Source: JBBTWO01 sp038062745 (GTDB taxonomy: Bacteria; Patescibacteriota; Microgenomatia; UBA8517). From it: a stretch of DNA of 28,733 bases. The DNA is taken from NCBI GenBank assembly GCA_038062745.1, contig JBBTWO010000079.1, positions 1 to 28,733 on the forward strand, read 5' to 3'. The notes under the pieces are model-generated. The model was not told where the DNA came from, ran no database searches, and saw only the letters and a list, made by a program, of their open reading frames with translations. A program made the translations under genes and the position numbers. Position 1 is the stretch's first letter; each line of letters begins with the position of its first letter. Positions 15,239 to 23,962 of this stretch are shown here, one piece after another.

Positions 15239-15954
15239 TGAGAAGAAATTATTCCAGATTAGCCAGAGTTGAAGAAAAAAAGAGTCTTCAGACTGCCGTT
15301 ATCTTTGGTGTCCTTTCTGTTGTAGTACTAATTGCCTTCATCTTTTTAGGAATCCCAGCAATGGCAAGCTTAGCTAATTTTGTAGGCAATGTTAAAAATG
15401 GTAATAAAACTTCCTTTGTTAACGACGGCGTAGCGCCTGCTGCTCCTATTTTTAATACCTTACCCTCATTTGTAAGTAAAGAAGACTTAACAGTATCTGG
15501 AACAACAGAAGCTGGTGCAATGGTGACTATTCATGTAAATGATAGTGATACCCAAGTAGAAACTGACACAAACGGCAAATTTGAAACTGAGGTTAACCTT
15601 CAACGAGGAGAAAACACCATCTTTGCAACTGCCAAAGATACAGATGGAAATACTAGTGAAGAAAGTAAAGCCATCAAAATAATTCTGGATACCGAGTCCC
15701 CTGATTTAACAATTACACTTCCTGCAAATAACTCAAGTTTCTTTGGCAGTAAACAAAAAGAATTAAATATGGAAGGAACAACTGATTCAGGTGCGACAGT
15801 TACCGTAAATAACAAAATTGCTTCAATTGATGAATCAGGAAAATTCAAAACTACCATTTCCCTTTCAAATGGAGATAATCAAATAGTAGTTAAGTCGACA
15901 GACCAATCAGGGAACACAACTGAGAAAACATTATTTGTCAGTTTCTCTGAATAA
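15238..15954 (+). CDS. Membrane-anchored protein with two bacterial Ig-like domains
   Basis: A surface-exposed, non-enzymatic protein, probably adhesive or structural. The 238 residues hold a basic N-terminus (MRRNYSRLARVEEKK), one membrane helix (about 18-42), a short linker, and two beta-sandwich repeats at about 70-150 and 155-238. Each repeat has the pattern typical of Bap/Big-type Ig-like modules: VSGTTEAGAMVTIHVN ... GKFETEVNLQRGENTIFATAKD, and MEGTTDSGATVTVNN ... GKFKTTISLSNGDNQIVVKSTD. No cysteines or sorting signal. The 3' end overlaps the convergent O-antigen ligase-like gene by 24 bases. The -10 at 15226-15231 predicts a leaderless mRNA. Confidence 0.88.
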   Translation: MRRNYSRLARVEEKKSLQTAVIFGVLSVVVLIAFIFLGIPAMASLANFVGNVKNGNKTSFVNDGVAPAAPIFNTLPSFVSKEDLTVSGTTEAGAMVTIHVNDSDTQVETDTNGKFETEVNLQRGENTIFATAKDTDGNTSEESKAIKIILDTESPDLTITLPANNSSFFGSKQKELNMEGTTDSGATVTVNNKIASIDESGKFKTTISLSNGDNQIVVKSTDQSGNTTEKTLFVSFSE

Positions 15955-17115
15955 TTTTAAGCTCTTTTTTCGCGAGATTGCATACATTACTCCCAAGACA
16001 AATAAACAAAAACTGTAAAAAATTGAATTGTTGAATTGACTATGAACCAACAGAGCTATGCCACTGGCGGAAAATATTTGGCCATACCAATTATCTGCAG
16101 TGTTTAAATATACTAATGAAATAAGCTTAATCAAAGATAACAGTCCAAAGAATCCTGTTGTAGCTAAAACAAAAACAATACTATTATCAAGCCCTGAACA
16201 GGCATGACTTTGAGTGTTTGTATCTCCTAAATATTTATTCTTATATTCACAAACGTTGTTGTAACCAATCCCAAACAAAGGACTGTTAGAAAAAATTTTA
16301 ATTCCTGATTGAGAACTAATGATCCTTTGGGTAATACTGTAAGTTCGCAACAAGTTTGTCCCTTCACTAACTTTGAAAGAACTAAAAATACCCAGCCCTA
16401 AAAAAACAATACTCATGAAACTAAACAGATAAATAACATATGAATATGCTTTATCTTTAATAATCAAATACACACTACTAACTAGTAGTGCCAAATACCC
16501 TGCTCGTGAATATGTAAAAATTAAAGTAACTACAAAAAAGACAAGAGATAGTAAATACCATTTGTTTTTAGTTGTTTTCCAACTAACCAAAGATATTAAG
16601 GCTCCAAAAACCAAAAATATGCTTGTAAATCCAGGATCCAAGAAACTGCCTATCAATCTATATAGGTGGTCATCCCAACCAAAAGCAAAGAATGGTCTAA
16701 AATCAGGATACAAAAAATATTGCAGCCAACCAAAGATAGCAATTGCCACCAAACCAACAAATATAAAATTCACAAGTCGCTTCTTTATCTCTTCCTTGTC
16801 TACATAATTAAAAACAAATTGTCTAAGAAAAACCGCGAACAATAGATAAGTAATCAAACGACCAAAATAAAGAAATCCAGTTGCAATGTTCAACTTCAAA
16901 TACAATCCTCCAAATACTAAACTAAATCCAAAAACAAAAAACAATGCTAACAAGTGTCTATCTATTTTTATTTTTGTATTAAAAAAGGAAATTACAACAA
17001 AAAGCGCCACTAAAATATCTAAAAGACTTACCGAGCCAATTTTGAAAAGTTGTCCAAAAGGAAAAACAATGAAGCTTAAAAAAAGCATTAATTCTAGTTT
17101 TTTTGCATGAACCAT
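15931..17115 (-). CDS. O-antigen ligase/polymerase-like membrane protein (Wzy/WaaL family)
   Basis: A polytopic membrane protein of 394 residues with about ten to eleven hydrophobic segments. The mid-protein FTYSRAGYLALLVSSVYLI is the R-G-Y-L-A-L signature of the Wzy_C/WaaL family (PF04932), and a large extracytoplasmic loop (about residues 255-320, with NSPLFGIGYNNVCEY and TQSHACSGLDNSIV) matches the catalytic loop: FGIGYNN...H...N is the usual pattern. It would polymerise or transfer lipid-linked glycan outside the membrane. Last gene of the glycan operon, overlapping the upstream GT2 by 22 bases and the convergent Ig-like gene by 24. Whether polymerase or ligase cannot be told. Confidence 0.88.
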   Translation of the reverse strand: MVHAKKLELMLFLSFIVFPFGQLFKIGSVSLLDILVALFVVISFFNTKIKIDRHLLALFFVFGFSLVFGGLYLKLNIATGFLYFGRLITYLLFAVFLRQFVFNYVDKEEIKKRLVNFIFVGLVAIAIFGWLQYFLYPDFRPFFAFGWDDHLYRLIGSFLDPGFTSIFLVFGALISLVSWKTTKNKWYLLSLVFFVVTLIFTYSRAGYLALLVSSVYLIIKDKAYSYVIYLFSFMSIVFLGLGIFSSFKVSEGTNLLRTYSITQRIISSQSGIKIFSNSPLFGIGYNNVCEYKNKYLGDTNTQSHACSGLDNSIVFVLATTGFFGLLSLIKLISLVYLNTADNWYGQIFSASGIALLVHSQFNNSIFYSFCLFVLGVMYAISRKKSLKLFRETDK

Positions 17116-17846
17116 AATTTACTCCAGGAAAGAAATGAATGTAGACTCATAATCACAGCCACAACAAATCCCACCATGCCATCTAAAAAACCAGCTCGTA
17201 AAAAAAAACCATAGATAAATTTATATAGTGGATAGAAAACAACAATAAAAAGGTTTGAAGTTTTTCCTTCTTTCTTGTTTGCCAATGCATGTAAAGTTGA
17301 CCGGTGGTTCACCTCACGCAGGAATTCTGCAACAGTTGGATGAGGATAATGTTTAATTGGATTATTCATGTCTTCTATATTGCCAATTACATGCCAATGT
17401 TCATGGACAAATCTATCCCATCTACCAGCATTTCTTTTGGCAAGACGCAACAAGCGTACATCTCCTACTTCCCCATGTTTTACCTCAGTTCCCCAAATAT
17501 AATCTGTTCTTTTGAAAAAATATCCGCTGGTATAGTTAACTTGTTTACCTGTCTTTTGAAGTATTTCCTTTTGTAATTCAGGGGTTATAATTTCGTCGGC
17601 ATCAACGAACAATACCCATTTTGATTTGGCCTTGGATAGGCCAAAATTTCTTTGACCTGAAAAGTCTTCATTCAAACTCCTGGAAAAAACTTTAGCTCCC
17701 ATTTGTTTAGCAATAGCCGCAGTCTTATCTTCTGAGTAATCATCAATAACTATTACTTCATCACAAAACTTCAAACCAGTAAGACAATTTTTGATGTTTT
17801 GCTCTTCGTTTCTTGTTATAACAACTGCAGATATATTACTGGTCAT
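17094..17846 (-). CDS. Glycosyltransferase family 2 (WaaE/KdtX-like)
   Basis: A 250-residue inverting GT-A glycosyltransferase. Visible features: ISAVVITRNEEQNIKNCL at the N-terminus, VIVIDDYSEDKT for nucleotide binding, and the metal-binding DXD motif Asp82-Ala-Asp84 in WVLFVDADEI. The acceptor-side GQRNFGLSKAKS and RFVHEHW resemble the WaaE/KdtX subgroup that adds glucose to a lipid-linked core. The last 50 residues are hydrophobic (FYPLYKFIYGFFLRAGF, then a second segment), as in membrane-associated members. The start lies 6 bases after the preceding GT2 stop. Sugar donor and acceptor unknown. Confidence 0.92.
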   Translation of the reverse strand: MTSNISAVVITRNEEQNIKNCLTGLKFCDEVIVIDDYSEDKTAAIAKQMGAKVFSRSLNEDFSGQRNFGLSKAKSKWVLFVDADEIITPELQKEILQKTGKQVNYTSGYFFKRTDYIWGTEVKHGEVGDVRLLRLAKRNAGRWDRFVHEHWHVIGNIEDMNNPIKHYPHPTVAEFLREVNHRSTLHALANKKEGKTSNLFIVVFYPLYKFIYGFFLRAGFLDGMVGFVVAVIMSLHSFLSWSKLWFMQKN

Positions 17847-17852
17847 ATTAGG

Positions 17853-18752
17853 TTAACTAATTATACTTGCCACAAGCACAACTAAACAGATAGAAATAAA
17901 CACTGCTAATAACAAAGTATATTTGTTTAGTCTACAGAAAAACTCAACTAGTAATGCAGATAACAGTCCAAAATGTTTTTTAAAATAATAGTATCTGCTT
18001 TTGACGAAAATCTGGTTTGACTGTTTAGTTCCTGGGTCTTTTGGTTTCCAGTTGTGTTGAATTTGAGCATCAGGATTAATGTAAAACAAAGTTGTAGGAT
18101 ACTTTTGTTGTATTCTTTTGGCTAAATCAGATTCCTCAAAATATAAAAAGAAATTCTCATCAAAACCACCAACGCTTATAAAAATTTTCTTTCTGATAAG
18201 GAGTCCGGATCCGGGAACGACATCAACTTGCCGTAAAACATCCAGTCTAGTATCAAACAACCAATAACTTTTTGAAATCGGATTGTTGGGGAAAATTCTG
18301 TTAAGAATAGATAAAGCAAATATTCCCCTGATTGGTGTTAATTCTCTGGAGCCCAATTGAGAAAAGACCACCCCATTTGGATGGACTAAATTGGGACCAA
18401 CGATACTTGTCTTATTGTGACTATCTAAAAAATCAACTAGTTTATTTACTGAATTATCAATAAAACGAGTATCTGGGTTAAGAATTAAAATGTATTCACC
18501 AAGGCAGTTTTTAACTCCCAAATTATTTCCTGCACCGTATCCCACATTTTTTGCTGATTTAATATATTTAACCTGAGGAAACAATTTACTAATTTTCTTA
18601 CTTGTTTTTTTGTCATTTGAATTATCAACAATTATAATTTCAAAACTTTTCTTGAGTGGATATTTGAAAATTGATTTGAGGCAACCAACAAGATCAGCGA
18701 TTTTGCTGTGATAGACAATGATTATTGAAGTTTTAATTGCTTTTCTAGACAT
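17853..18752 (-). CDS. Glycosyltransferase family 2 (rhamnosyltransferase-like)
   Basis: A 299-residue GT-A enzyme with TSIIIVYHSKIADLVGCLKS at the N-terminus, IIIVDNSNDKKT, KNVGYGAGNNLGV and the acidic motif NPD (Asp94) in ILILNPDTRF. This set is typical of the WbbL/rhamnosyltransferase-like branch of GT2. FLYFEESDLAKRI supplies the ED-type catalytic base region. A C-terminal hydrophobic helix (about 276-298) anchors it to the membrane. The start overlaps the end of the GT4 gene by 31 bases, which indicates tight coupling. The donor sugar is not defined by sequence alone. Confidence 0.92.
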   Translation of the reverse strand: MSRKAIKTSIIIVYHSKIADLVGCLKSIFKYPLKKSFEIIIVDNSNDKKTSKKISKLFPQVKYIKSAKNVGYGAGNNLGVKNCLGEYILILNPDTRFIDNSVNKLVDFLDSHNKTSIVGPNLVHPNGVVFSQLGSRELTPIRGIFALSILNRIFPNNPISKSYWLFDTRLDVLRQVDVVPGSGLLIRKKIFISVGGFDENFFLYFEESDLAKRIQQKYPTTLFYINPDAQIQHNWKPKDPGTKQSNQIFVKSRYYYFKKHFGLLSALLVEFFCRLNKYTLLLAVFISICLVVLVASIIS

Positions 18753-19750
18753 TTACCGTGTATTTTCCAAGTATAGTTTTTTATTATGTGTTGTCTAGCA
18801 GCTAATCTAATTTTTTGAAGTCTGGAATTGTTTTTTGTTAACCAGCTAATTTTGTCGACAAAAACAGGAATCTTTCTAGGTAATAAAAATCCGGTTTCAT
18901 TGTTAATAATAGTTTCTGTATACCCTCCTTCATTTACTGCCAAAACTATTCCTCCACAAGCTTGAACCTCCAATGGTACCAAACCAAATGGTTCACCATA
19001 GGAAACACACAGCGTGGCTAAACTATTGGCATACAGATTTGCCATCTGGGCATCTGTCAATTTCCAACCAGAGATTACTTTTAAAGATAACTTTGTTTTA
19101 AGTGATATTTGCTTTGCAAAGTTATATCCGTTTATATTGTTTTTCTCGCCAATGAATACTAATTGATTAATCATGTGTTTACTCTTATTTGCAGTTGGTT
19201 TAAAGGTTTTAGTATCTACTCCTAAGGAGCAAACAAAAGCGTCAATATTATATGCAAATTTGACTTTGTTTTTAATAAACTTTGAAGCAACAACAATTTT
19301 AGTAGCTGACTTTGCGCTTGTTAAATCAACATATTTTCTGAGATTTCTAGTAAGTAATTCATATGTTCTTTTGAGTATTCCAACGTCAGCAGTGAAAGCT
19401 AACTGTTTTTCGTAAACAATTCTTAGCAATTCCTCACAGAAATAGACACTTGGTGTTGCCAAATGTCTTAATAAATACGGGGCTTGAGTAAGTTTATCTG
19501 GATGAACCAAAACAACATCAAATTTTTGTTTATCAATTTTTTTTGCTAAGCCTTTATGATAAAAATAAAGACAAACAAAGTTATTAAAATCTTTTACCAG
19601 CCGGCGGTTGGCAGGTGTTCCTTTTTTTGTTTCTGGTAAATCAAAGGTAAATACTTTTACTTGATGGTTCTGGGAAAGAAAACGCACCTGCTCGTCCAAC
19701 ACTCTTTTTGCTCCTCCAGTTGGTAAATTATGAAAGATTGCTATTCTCAT
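18722..19750 (-). CDS. Glycosyltransferase family 4 (group 1)
   Basis: A 342-residue retaining GT-B enzyme. The N-terminus MRIAIFHNLPTGGAKRVLDE has the GGA loop of GT4 proteins. The C-terminal half holds LVFIGEKN, then SYGEPFGLVPLEVQACGGIVLAVNEGGYTE, which contains the EX7E-type donor-binding motif and the glycine-rich phosphate loop; NNETGFLLPR follows. It acts on the cytoplasmic face, transferring a sugar from a nucleotide donor to the growing lipid-linked glycan. Its ATG is one base after the fusion gene's stop codon. Donor unknown. Confidence 0.92.
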   Translation of the reverse strand: MRIAIFHNLPTGGAKRVLDEQVRFLSQNHQVKVFTFDLPETKKGTPANRRLVKDFNNFVCLYFYHKGLAKKIDKQKFDVVLVHPDKLTQAPYLLRHLATPSVYFCEELLRIVYEKQLAFTADVGILKRTYELLTRNLRKYVDLTSAKSATKIVVASKFIKNKVKFAYNIDAFVCSLGVDTKTFKPTANKSKHMINQLVFIGEKNNINGYNFAKQISLKTKLSLKVISGWKLTDAQMANLYANSLATLCVSYGEPFGLVPLEVQACGGIVLAVNEGGYTETIINNETGFLLPRKIPVFVDKISWLTKNNSRLQKIRLAARQHIIKNYTWKIHGKCLEKQLKLQ

Positions 19751-19751
19751 A

Positions 19752-21656
19752 TTAAAAGTAACCCAGCTTTCTTAATGATTGCATTACTTTTTCCTTTTGC
19801 TTGTCTCTTCCTGCTCTTTCTGGTTTTTTATAGTCACCAACCTTTGTTGTAGTTTTTCTTTCTTCAAGTGATCTGTACCCAAAATCATATAGTGGGTTGT
19901 AGGGAAGGTTAAATCTTTTTATATATTCCCAAACGTCATATTCACTGAATTTTAAAATTGGATGAACCCTTGTGTGAGTCTTCCTGTCTGAGAAAAATGT
20001 TTCCTTCTTTCTAGCAGGTGCTTCGTCTGCCCTAATGGCAGTAACTAAAGCTACCAGACTATGTTTTGAAACACTGTCTTCAATAGCCCTAATTTTACTT
20101 TCTGCTAAGGTTTCATTTCTTTGTATTTCAGTATTTTCCCAAATAATATTTAGCTTCCATTTCTTAGCAATACTTTTTAAAAACATGTAACTTTGAGCAA
20201 AATGTTGGCCGTGATCAATAAACAAAATTATCGGCATATTTAATTTGTTTTCCTGACACACTTGTCTTAGCATATGCATCACTACCAACGAATCTTTTCT
20301 GCCTGTGAAAGCAATTCCCAGGTGTTCTTTATATTTATTAAGAGCTGTTAAAAGGATGGCCTTGGTCTGTAATATTTTTTGGTCTAACAAAGAGTAATTT
20401 GTAAGTGGTGACACTCCATCCAGTCCCAACGGCTTTGAAACTCCAAGTAAGTCAGAAATTATTGGTCTAAAATCTACAATTGAGATTTTTGTGGGCAATG
20501 AGGCAAGTTTTTCGTTCTGGGTATTCATCATATAAATTCCATTAATATCCGACATATGATCAGCAGGTATTTGTGTCTCATATTTTGAGAAGATATTTGT
20601 TTCAATGGGCGAAATATTTAGATGAATATCCTGACTTGGCATGAAAACTATATCAGGCCCTTGATCGTAAAATGCTCCTTTATATACTTTGTCCGCGGGC
20701 TTTACTATTTCAAAAACAGCTTTACCCTCATATTTTAATTTCGTTAATCTATTGACAAGAAGTGTTTTTGAAATTTTGGAATTGTAAAAATACAAACCTT
20801 CAAAAGTTGCTCTAATACCAAAATCTTTTGCAAGCCCGCTTGTTCTTTCCTTTTCAAGGTTATCTACAAACTTGTTGCGTCTGTCTTTAACAAAACCAAC
20901 TTTCCCCATATCCAATCCAGCATCCTTTAGAAATTTATTTACTACATGAATAATGTTCCAAACTAACTGCCTACTTTCGTGTGTTTGTGCCAATTGCTTA
21001 GTAAGCCAGGGGTAAATTGAAAATTGAACCTTTGCCGCTTTATGGAACCCATGATCCGAAACAATAATAAAAGTTTTTTGTTTTCTGGTTTGATTTTGAT
21101 AATAGCTATATACATCATCAACAATTCCATCAAGTTGCTGATAAAAATCTGCCAATTGCCTTGTTCCCCATAAAAGATGCTGGGCAACATCCACCTCTTT
21201 GAACAAGACAAAGCTAAGTTTAGTTTCTGGATTTTTGGCTAAAAATTTTTTAAACTTGTCGGCTTTTACTTTTGCACTAGCAATTAAGTCATCAACAGTT
21301 ATTTTCTGTGTTTGAGTACCAGCAATTTTAATGAGTCCATCTAAATTACCAAATGAAACATAACTTTTAACTTGTTTAGTTATTGGTTCAAATTTAATAT
21401 CAGCATTAGTAAAAAAATGTTGATTCTCTTTTCTATAATTTAAAAAACCAAAAATTGCGTGTTTACCAGGGTTTACGCCAGTTAAAAATGACGTCCACAC
21501 AGATGGCGTAAGTGGAGGAAGTGTGCTTTGGCTAATGCCAGATAAATTTTGCTTTTTTAATTTAGCTAAAAATGGAAGTTTATTGCTTTTGATTAATGGG
21601 TCAATTACTTTCCAAGTGGCACCGTCTAAACCAATAACTAAAACACTACTATTCAT
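19752..21656 (-). CDS. Fusion: AP-superfamily phosphohydrolase (COG3379-like) + CysD/PAPS-reductase-like ATP pyrophosphatase domain
   Basis: A single 634-residue frame with two unrelated enzyme domains. Residues 1 to about 425 look like the alkaline phosphatase superfamily 'predicted phosphohydrolase/phosphomutase' group: LVIGLDGATWKVIDPL (metal ligand Asp11), PPLTPSVWTSFLTG (likely nucleophile Thr50), GKHAIFGF, VSDHGFH and a late DHMSDINGIYMM. Residues about 430-634 look like the adenine-nucleotide alpha-hydrolase fold of CysD/CysH: modified P-loop FTGRKDS (450-456; usually SGGKDS), ILFIDHGQHF, RADEAPARKKETFFSDR (compare CysD RRDE...RAKERIFSFR) and RVHPILKFSEYDVWEYI. CysH-type iron-sulphur cysteines are absent, and no CysN GTPase or sulfotransferase lies in the window. 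It sits mid-operon: the ATG overlaps the flippase stop (ATGA). Inferred role: modifying the surface glycan or its nucleotide donors. The reaction is unknown. Confidence 0.88.
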   Translation of the reverse strand: MNSSVLVIGLDGATWKVIDPLIKSNKLPFLAKLKKQNLSGISQSTLPPLTPSVWTSFLTGVNPGKHAIFGFLNYRKENQHFFTNADIKFEPITKQVKSYVSFGNLDGLIKIAGTQTQKITVDDLIASAKVKADKFKKFLAKNPETKLSFVLFKEVDVAQHLLWGTRQLADFYQQLDGIVDDVYSYYQNQTRKQKTFIIVSDHGFHKAAKVQFSIYPWLTKQLAQTHESRQLVWNIIHVVNKFLKDAGLDMGKVGFVKDRRNKFVDNLEKERTSGLAKDFGIRATFEGLYFYNSKISKTLLVNRLTKLKYEGKAVFEIVKPADKVYKGAFYDQGPDIVFMPSQDIHLNISPIETNIFSKYETQIPADHMSDINGIYMMNTQNEKLASLPTKISIVDFRPIISDLLGVSKPLGLDGVSPLTNYSLLDQKILQTKAILLTALNKYKEHLGIAFTGRKDSLVVMHMLRQVCQENKLNMPIILFIDHGQHFAQSYMFLKSIAKKWKLNIIWENTEIQRNETLAESKIRAIEDSVSKHSLVALVTAIRADEAPARKKETFFSDRKTHTRVHPILKFSEYDVWEYIKRFNLPYNPLYDFGYRSLEERKTTTKVGDYKKPERAGRDKQKEKVMQSLRKLGYF

Positions 21657-22897
21657 ATAACTTTCGAGCTTCCAGAAGAAACAAGAACACGAGTAAGGAA
21701 AAAGATAATAACCGGCAAAGCTACCACTGAAGAGATAAGAGCCGCTAATGCAGTTCCATATATTCCCATACTTAGCGTAAGAGGCACTACAACTATCGCA
21801 AGAGTGATAAACCTCACAAAGGTTACTATAGTTACTAAATGTTGTTTCTTAAGCCCTAAAAACAAGGCTGACGAGGTTCCAGATATTGCTTTGATGGCAC
21901 CAAAAATTGAAAGAATTTTAAGGGGTTCAACAATTGGTAACCAATTGTCACCCAAAACTAAAAGTACAATTGGTTTAGCAAAAACGAAAAATACCACAGC
22001 CATTCCGCTGGCAACTGCCGTTACAGCCAAAATAAGCAATAAATAAGCTCGCTTAAGTCTTTTTTGATCCCCCGCAATTCGGGTGTAAATTGGGAAAACT
22101 ACTTTACCCGACACATCTGAAACTTCAGTCACCGGCAAAGTCGAGAAAGTGTAGGCCATTTGATAAAACCCTAAGGCAGTTGTGCCCAAAAGTTTACCTA
22201 CAACTAAGTTATCACCATTTTTTGCCAGATAGTCAAAAATTCCCGCCAGTGTTATCCATTTACCTGTTCTAACAACCTTGAGTGACTTGGTTTTTTCAAA
22301 TTTAAATTTAGGAAATGGAGAAACAATCATGAAAGACAAGATAACTTCCATAACTGCCCCGGCGATAAGTCCCAGTATTAGGGCACTTGGACTTTTTAGG
22401 ATAAATGCTGCAACTATTGCCACTGTGCAGTCAAAAACAAACACCGATGTACGAAGTCCAAACTCTTTGCCAAACTGTAGGTTCTTTTGAAGTTTTACTT
22501 GAGAAGGATTAATAAAACCTCTTATAAGAGGAACCAAGCTTGCCAGATAAATAAGCGGAACAACTTCAAAAGTGTTGAAGAATTTGGCAATTGTTGGAGC
22601 TGTTACTAAAAGTAAAAGAAAAATTAAAACTCCCCTTACTATTGAGACAACCCAAGCCGTATCAATGTATTTATCGATATTTTCATCATCTTCTTGAATC
22701 AAGAAAATATTAATTCCTGTTTCAGTTAAGAGTTCCAAGATTGCCAAAACGATCAAAACTATTCCATAAACTCCAAAATCAGATGGCAAAAGAATTCGAG
22801 CTAAAATTATAGTTCTAATTATTGAGAAACCACGCGTAACAGCTCTAGAGCCACCCATCCAACCAAAACCTGTTAAGGTATTTTTTATGTAGCCCAT
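21653..22897 (-). CDS. Polysaccharide flippase, Wzx/MOP superfamily
   Basis: A 414-residue membrane protein with about twelve hydrophobic segments, of the oligosaccharidyl-lipid flippase family (Polysacc_synt type). Visible features: GFGWMGGSRAVTRGFSIIRTIILARILLPSDFGVYGI at the N-terminus (the usual helix 1-2 pattern), a basic cytoplasmic loop INPSQVKLQKNLQFGKEF, and GKLLGTTALGFYQMAYTFSTLP in the middle. It would flip the lipid-linked glycan made by the neighbouring GTs to the outer face for the Wzy-like protein. Starts 13 bases inside the end of the upstream GT2 and overlaps the fusion gene by 4 bases. Confidence 0.93.
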   Translation of the reverse strand: MGYIKNTLTGFGWMGGSRAVTRGFSIIRTIILARILLPSDFGVYGIVLIVLAILELLTETGINIFLIQEDDENIDKYIDTAWVVSIVRGVLIFLLLLVTAPTIAKFFNTFEVVPLIYLASLVPLIRGFINPSQVKLQKNLQFGKEFGLRTSVFVFDCTVAIVAAFILKSPSALILGLIAGAVMEVILSFMIVSPFPKFKFEKTKSLKVVRTGKWITLAGIFDYLAKNGDNLVVGKLLGTTALGFYQMAYTFSTLPVTEVSDVSGKVVFPIYTRIAGDQKRLKRAYLLLILAVTAVASGMAVVFFVFAKPIVLLVLGDNWLPIVEPLKILSIFGAIKAISGTSSALFLGLKKQHLVTIVTFVRFITLAIVVVPLTLSMGIYGTALAALISSVVALPVIIFFLTRVLVSSGSSKVI

Positions 22898-23886
22898 TGT
22901 TCCATTATACCTTCTGCAAAGCCCAACATAACAGCCAAATCACACATGATTTGAACAACAGGTCCCCAAACAGCAATTTCTACCCTTTTGTTTGTTTTTA
23001 AAAATACTTTCAGAAAAGCAAAAAAAAGATAAATTGAAAACAAACCCACAAAGACGAAAGGGGAGACAAACCCAAAAACAGAGAAAAGGAAAATACCACC
23101 CCCCACAATGTACCGAGTAAGGACTAAAATAACCTTAATATTGTGCGACTCAATTCCTTTTGCTTGCGAATAGATTACTTTTGATTTAATGTCTCCTTTT
23201 GCATATTTTTTAATTTTAGTAAAAAAGACACTTATGTTTTCTGGCATACTCCACTCTACCCTAGCGTTTTTAATTCTTTTAATTTCGATGGCATTTTCTA
23301 TTAACTTTTGATTAAACATCGTATCTTCAGCAGTGTCGTTTAAGAACGTTGGAAAACCATCAGCTTTTTTCCAAGCAGCTTTAGTGAAAGCAATTGAACG
23401 AGTAGAAGGCAGAAAAGTATTTTTATCAAAATCTCTTGGTAGGGTTCCTAAAAATACAGTGAAACACTCTTGAAGATTGTGTCTTATGTCCCGCTTTGAA
23501 AAAGTTGGCACCATATCGTAAAAACCAGCAACAACTAGACTTTTAGAATTGTTTTCATTTTTCAAAAATGGTTTAGCGAGGTTTTCCAGCCAATTCTTTT
23601 TTGCTACACATCCAGCATCAGTCATGGCAATAATATTTTCTTTCGCCAACCCTACTCCTAAATTTCTGGCTTTCGAGCGAGAAATTCCACTTTTAACAAT
23701 TAATTTTATATTCTTGCTTTTAAAAGATTTAATTATTTGAAGTGTTTTATCACTAGATCCTGCATCGATAATAATAATTTCAGAAGGCACAAAAGACTGG
23801 TTGAGTAAAGATATAAGAAGTTTTTTAATAGATGTCTGCTCGTTAAGAACTGTAACTACAAGTGATATTTTTTGTTTTCTTGTCAT
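22885..23886 (-). CDS. Glycosyltransferase family 2, membrane-associated
   Basis: A 333-residue GT2. The N-terminus KISLVVTVLNEQTSIKKLLISLL and IIIIDAGSSDKTLQII bind the nucleotide; KARNLGVGLA is conserved; the acidic motif is Asp90 in AMTDAGC rather than a classic DXD. Later come RSIAFTKAAWKKADGFPTFLNDTAEDT (ED acceptor-side motif) and ARVEWSMPE. The C-terminal third has two to three hydrophobic segments (about 250-330), so it is a membrane-bound transferase. First gene of the seven-gene glycan operon, with a promoter about 10 bases upstream. Confidence 0.92.
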   Translation of the reverse strand: MTRKQKISLVVTVLNEQTSIKKLLISLLNQSFVPSEIIIIDAGSSDKTLQIIKSFKSKNIKLIVKSGISRSKARNLGVGLAKENIIAMTDAGCVAKKNWLENLAKPFLKNENNSKSLVVAGFYDMVPTFSKRDIRHNLQECFTVFLGTLPRDFDKNTFLPSTRSIAFTKAAWKKADGFPTFLNDTAEDTMFNQKLIENAIEIKRIKNARVEWSMPENISVFFTKIKKYAKGDIKSKVIYSQAKGIESHNIKVILVLTRYIVGGGIFLFSVFGFVSPFVFVGLFSIYLFFAFLKVFLKTNKRVEIAVWGPVVQIMCDLAVMLGFAEGIMEQWAT

Positions 23887-23896
23887 GTTCTGGACA

Positions 23897-23924
23897 ATTT
23901 TATCTTAATTTTCACCTTACACAA
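23897..23924 (-). promoter_or_regulatory. Promoter of the polysaccharide operon
   Basis: Minus strand TTGTGT (23924-23919), 16-base spacer, TAAAAT (23902-23897), ten bases before the GT2 ATG. Box matches are moderate. No other promoter is obvious inside the overlapping operon that runs to 15931. Confidence 0.4.
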
Positions 23925-23962
23925 CGATTGCTTTTGCTTGAAATAAGTAAGAAAAACAAAAT

